From contig RQTK01000048.1 in NCBI GenBank assembly GCA_003991915.1, positions 345,898 through 409,897 of the forward strand: a stretch of DNA of 64,000 nucleotides, read 5' to 3'. Source of the stretch: Elysia chlorotica. Lineage: Eukaryota > Mollusca > Gastropoda > Plakobranchidae. The notes under the pieces are model-generated. The model had not been told where the DNA came from. It saw only the letters and a program-made list of their open reading frames with translations, and made no database searches. The translations under genes and the position numbers were made by a program. Shown here in pieces: positions 61,208 to 64,000 of this stretch (position 1 is its first letter; each line of letters starts with the position of its first letter).

Positions 61208-61985
61208 AGACAAAATAAGCATTCTTATAATATCAATAAAAGAAGAAAATGTTTATAAAATTAGACCCATAAAATTCTGAAAGCACAAAATTGAAACTAT
61301 AATTATATATACCGTATCCGCATGATTAAAATAACAATTATTAAGCCACCTGAAGATCGATTGTTGCAAGATCTATTATTTGCTAGATACAACGCGCCAC
61401 CAAGATGATCCAATAATCAGTATCATAAGTCAAAGACTCCATATCCAGGCATATTTCAGTTTAATATATCGATACTAAAATTAACTTTGAAAAAGAACCC
61501 CAAGCCCCCTAGATAAAAACGTTTAGATGTATGTCCTACACGGAGATTTTTGTGAGGTTTGTTTCAGAAATCTTTTTTTACAAAAACAAAAAATTAAGTA
61601 AAGTAACAAGGCAGGCTACTCAGTGCTCAAGTGGAGGAAAAAAAAACAACCGTACTACAACACCGTACATACATGTAAAAGCTGTAAGTAACATGAACAA
61701 ATGTAGACCTAGCTTGATTGAATAGCTTTACGCATTGGTTTGCATTAACTGAGAAATGTTTATTTTTTTTGGTAGATTTAGATCAATTTTTAAGAGAATG
61801 TTGTACAGTTGGTGTAGTCTCGTAGTCCGATGTCGTACCTTCGTCGTACTCTGTACTACTAATCTAGATTATGGGTAGATAGCGACAGACACCTAAAAGT
61901 CTTAGTCTTAGAACTACTCTTCTTAGATTAACCAGAATAGCCTTGTTTAATCGGATATGGCGTATTGTGTCTTTAGAACTTAAGA

Positions 61986-62130
61986 ACTATAGGTACTCCT
62001 TACCCACCGCCGCTCATTCTCTGTTTACATGGCGGTTATATTAAATTTAGAGGGCAATTTAATTGAATCGATAAAACAAACACGTAAGAAATAGTTAATT
62101 TTGAAGAAAATTACGATGATTTTACTTTTT
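61986..62130. mobile_element. MITE-like element, partial copy 2
   Basis: GGTACTCCTTACCCACCGCC, then TCTGTTTACATGGCGG and TTTAGAGGGCAA match the left arm of the element at 56418-56660. A GATTTTACTTTTTC, then TTTTGGTCTACCTTTG stretch resembles its interior. The right arm is not clear. It lies ~650 bp upstream of the ALKBH4 start codon. Confidence 0.45.
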
Positions 62131-62758
62131 CTTTTGGTCTACCTTTGTGGTGTAAGAAATTATCTTACTGAGGCCACATAATAACAATAGTCAGTATCAA
62201 TCCAATCACCTCCTTCTTCCTTCTTCCTTCTTCCGTTTTCGATCACAGCCTCACAACTTGAGGACTTGTGTGAACTGCGCTCTGACTCAACAAGCACTAG
62301 TCTGAGGTCTCTATACCAAAATTATAAGGCTGTCATGAAAACAGTGACAAGACTGCAGTGGTTAAGAAGTATGGAACTATGATATCCTTGCATTTTTATC
62401 TCTGGTATATTGATATTGTTATAAATAATTTAAAAAAGAGTATAAAACAAACACTATAGGCCTACATGTGAGTAAGTGGTAAGGAAAGATAAAGCCAAAT
62501 GTCTTTTAGGCATACAGATCTTAGACTTCTAGAATATAATACTAATCTCAAATCGGATCATTTTGATTTTGAAAAGAATATTTTGAAATAGTTTTTCATA
62601 AATGATGAATGAAGCAATAATTATTCACTTTAAGTTAAATCTTTAATGATTTATCCGCATCTAAGTATGAGAGTTAAAATGTAAACCAAAATAGATATGT
62701 TTTCAATCCACTTTTCCAGGTCATACAAGTATTCGCCAGTGTCGCTACTTTGTAGAGC

Positions 62759-63694
62759 ATGGAAAAGTCTTGTGGATGTAAAGGAATTCGCTCCTGTAGA
62801 CTATGCGAAGAGTGTGAAACAGGTCCACTACATAGTGACAAGGTAAAAAGGACTTCATTGCCATCTTTTTATTTTTGTTTTTGACAATAAGATTAAAATA
62901 GAGGAAAAGGTGTGTTCCTACTCTTACACTCTAACAGGACTTTGTAATTGGATTGGAATAATGATTCTAGTTTGTTATTTACGGTTTGTACTGATACATT
63001 GCAAAATTGATATTTGCTTGCATTGATCCTACCTATTAACTTATTGATCTATAGCCTAATTTATCTTTGTTATTTTCTATTAGATATGTTGATCTTTTGA
63101 TGTCCTGATCTTAATTTTTAGTTCCCCTAGTGACATCAACTTTTCAATAGTTGACTTCAGTAGTTGAACTTTGGACACGGCATATACGCTGATGCCTCCT
63201 AAGTCATTTTTATTTACTAATGGATCTTTTTTCCTGGGACCTACTTTCATAGCAGAAATTAGAGTTAATTCTGTCCAAAATAATAAAAATGGAACAGAAG
63301 TTTATATAATTATCATTTATGTCCCCTGAAAGTTGATTTAGCCAGTATTGACAGTAAAATTTTTGTTTATTTGTTTCAGGAAAATGTGACGCTCTCTTTG
63401 TATAACTTCTGTCTAGACTGCCAGAGAGCGTGGTCTACAAAGAATGACATGTCCTGTGGTTTCCCCTCCGACTCTGCTGTTGAGAAACAAAGGGTGGATG
63501 ACAGATGCGCAGCGGAGACACAGGAAGCCTCGAGAAGTTGCCCAAACATTTGTGATCACACATGTCAGAGCCCCATAAACTTCAGTGGTGTTTCTGTGAT
63601 CCGGAACTTTGTCACTAAAGATGAGGAAGCAGCTTTGTGTGAGGCGATCTACGGAACAGATTTTGTCAACTCTCAGTCTGGGCGTAGAAAGCAG
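62759..63694 (+). CDS. ALKBH4: ALKBH4, 2-oxoglutarate/Fe(II) dioxygenase, 5' part
   Basis: AlkB-family demethylase; human ALKBH4 is reported to act on actin Lys84 monomethylation and DNA 6mA. Exon 1 (62759-62842, 28 codons) opens MEKSCGCKGIRSCRLCEECE, matching the human CGCKGIRTCLICE Cys cluster. Exon 2 (63380-63694, 105 codons) begins ENVTLSLYNFCLDCQRAW and includes INFSGVSVIRNFVTKDEEA (human VMLIEDFVTREEEA) and SQSGRRKQ (human LSQSGRRKQDYGPK). Borders AAG|gtaaaa, tttcag|GAA and CAG|gtaaat are phase 0. The Fe(II)-binding His/Asp residues lie in exons beyond the window. The region between the Cys cluster and the dioxygenase fold is more Cys-rich than in human. The start ATG is the only one ahead of the Cys cluster. 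Confidence 0.92.
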
Positions 63695-64000
63695 GTAAAT
63701 ATGGCTGTTACTTATTGGATTTTCCACAAGGTCAGATTTTTTTTTTTTTTTTTATAGTGATTATGAGAGTTTATATGTACGAATTGGTCTTACTCTTTCA
63801 TTTGAAAGTTTCATTATATCATGAATATATAAGTGATTTTTGAAAATTAAATTTCAATTTGCATTGAAAGAATTTTGAGCATTGTTGGTTAAATGGGATG
63901 ACTGATTTTGAAATTAAGTTTTATTAACTATGTCGATAAATTATTAAGAATTTGACTTATTTACTACACTGTTTTTTTTCTCCCTATGAATACTTTTAAA

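Noticed and set aside
60856-61258. Arg/Glu- and Ser/Leu-rich frames
   Set aside because: Translation of the (CT)n microsatellite.

Overview
The window is a gene-poor, AT-rich, repeat-dense piece of an animal nuclear genome. Split genes with GT-AG introns, long (ATT)n, (GA)n and (CT)n microsatellites, tRNA-derived SINEs, several LINE clades and a glucan-recognition gene with a CBM39 domain suggest a lophotrochozoan, most likely a mollusc. The species assignment is inference only. No retroviral, LTR or Polinton-type element was recognised.

Layout. (1) 1-3741, minus strand: 5' part of a secreted beta-1,3-glucan-recognition protein (signal peptide, CBM39 domain, Thr/Ser/Gly-rich linker); its catalytic-like part lies left of the window. 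(2) 3.8-25.7 kb: no confident host gene. It holds microsatellites, SINE copies, a CR1-like LINE 3' end abutting an assembly gap, a rearranged nest of a Jockey/I-like LINE (11.5-15.65 kb) containing a 400-bp palindrome, a foldback MITE, a possible piggyBac remnant and a polypurine tract. (3) 25.7-46.0 kb, minus strand: SARM1, the NAD+-cleaving axon-degeneration and innate-immunity enzyme, with 13 coding exons (ARM, SAM-SAM, TIR). Its introns contain a Rex1-like LINE, an RTE-like LINE, minisatellites and decayed copies of its own exon ends. (4) 46-53.6 kb: intergenic, with MITEs and microsatellites. (5) 53.6-57.2 kb, minus strand: a five-exon gene for a basic 228-residue protein rich in Ser/Thr-Pro sites, not recognised. 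(6) 57.2-62.7 kb: intergenic, with a second gap, (CT)n and MITE pieces. (7) 62.76 kb to the end, plus strand: the first two coding exons of ALKBH4, continuing past the right edge.

The SARM1 locus is the most notable. All five human NAD+-sensing residues of the ARM domain and the catalytic TIR glutamate are present, and the 13 exons join in one frame (2949 nt, 982 residues). However, the segment matching human residues 662-682 of the TIR domain is not found in the expected 0.4-kb interval. Directly beside that interval lies a 165-bp tandem duplication carrying the last exon's splice acceptor; the two copies predict two different C-terminal tails. Two other SARM1 exons have decayed copies of their 3' ends, with the 5' splice site, scattered in introns. 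Together this suggests repeated small duplications at SARM1 splice junctions.
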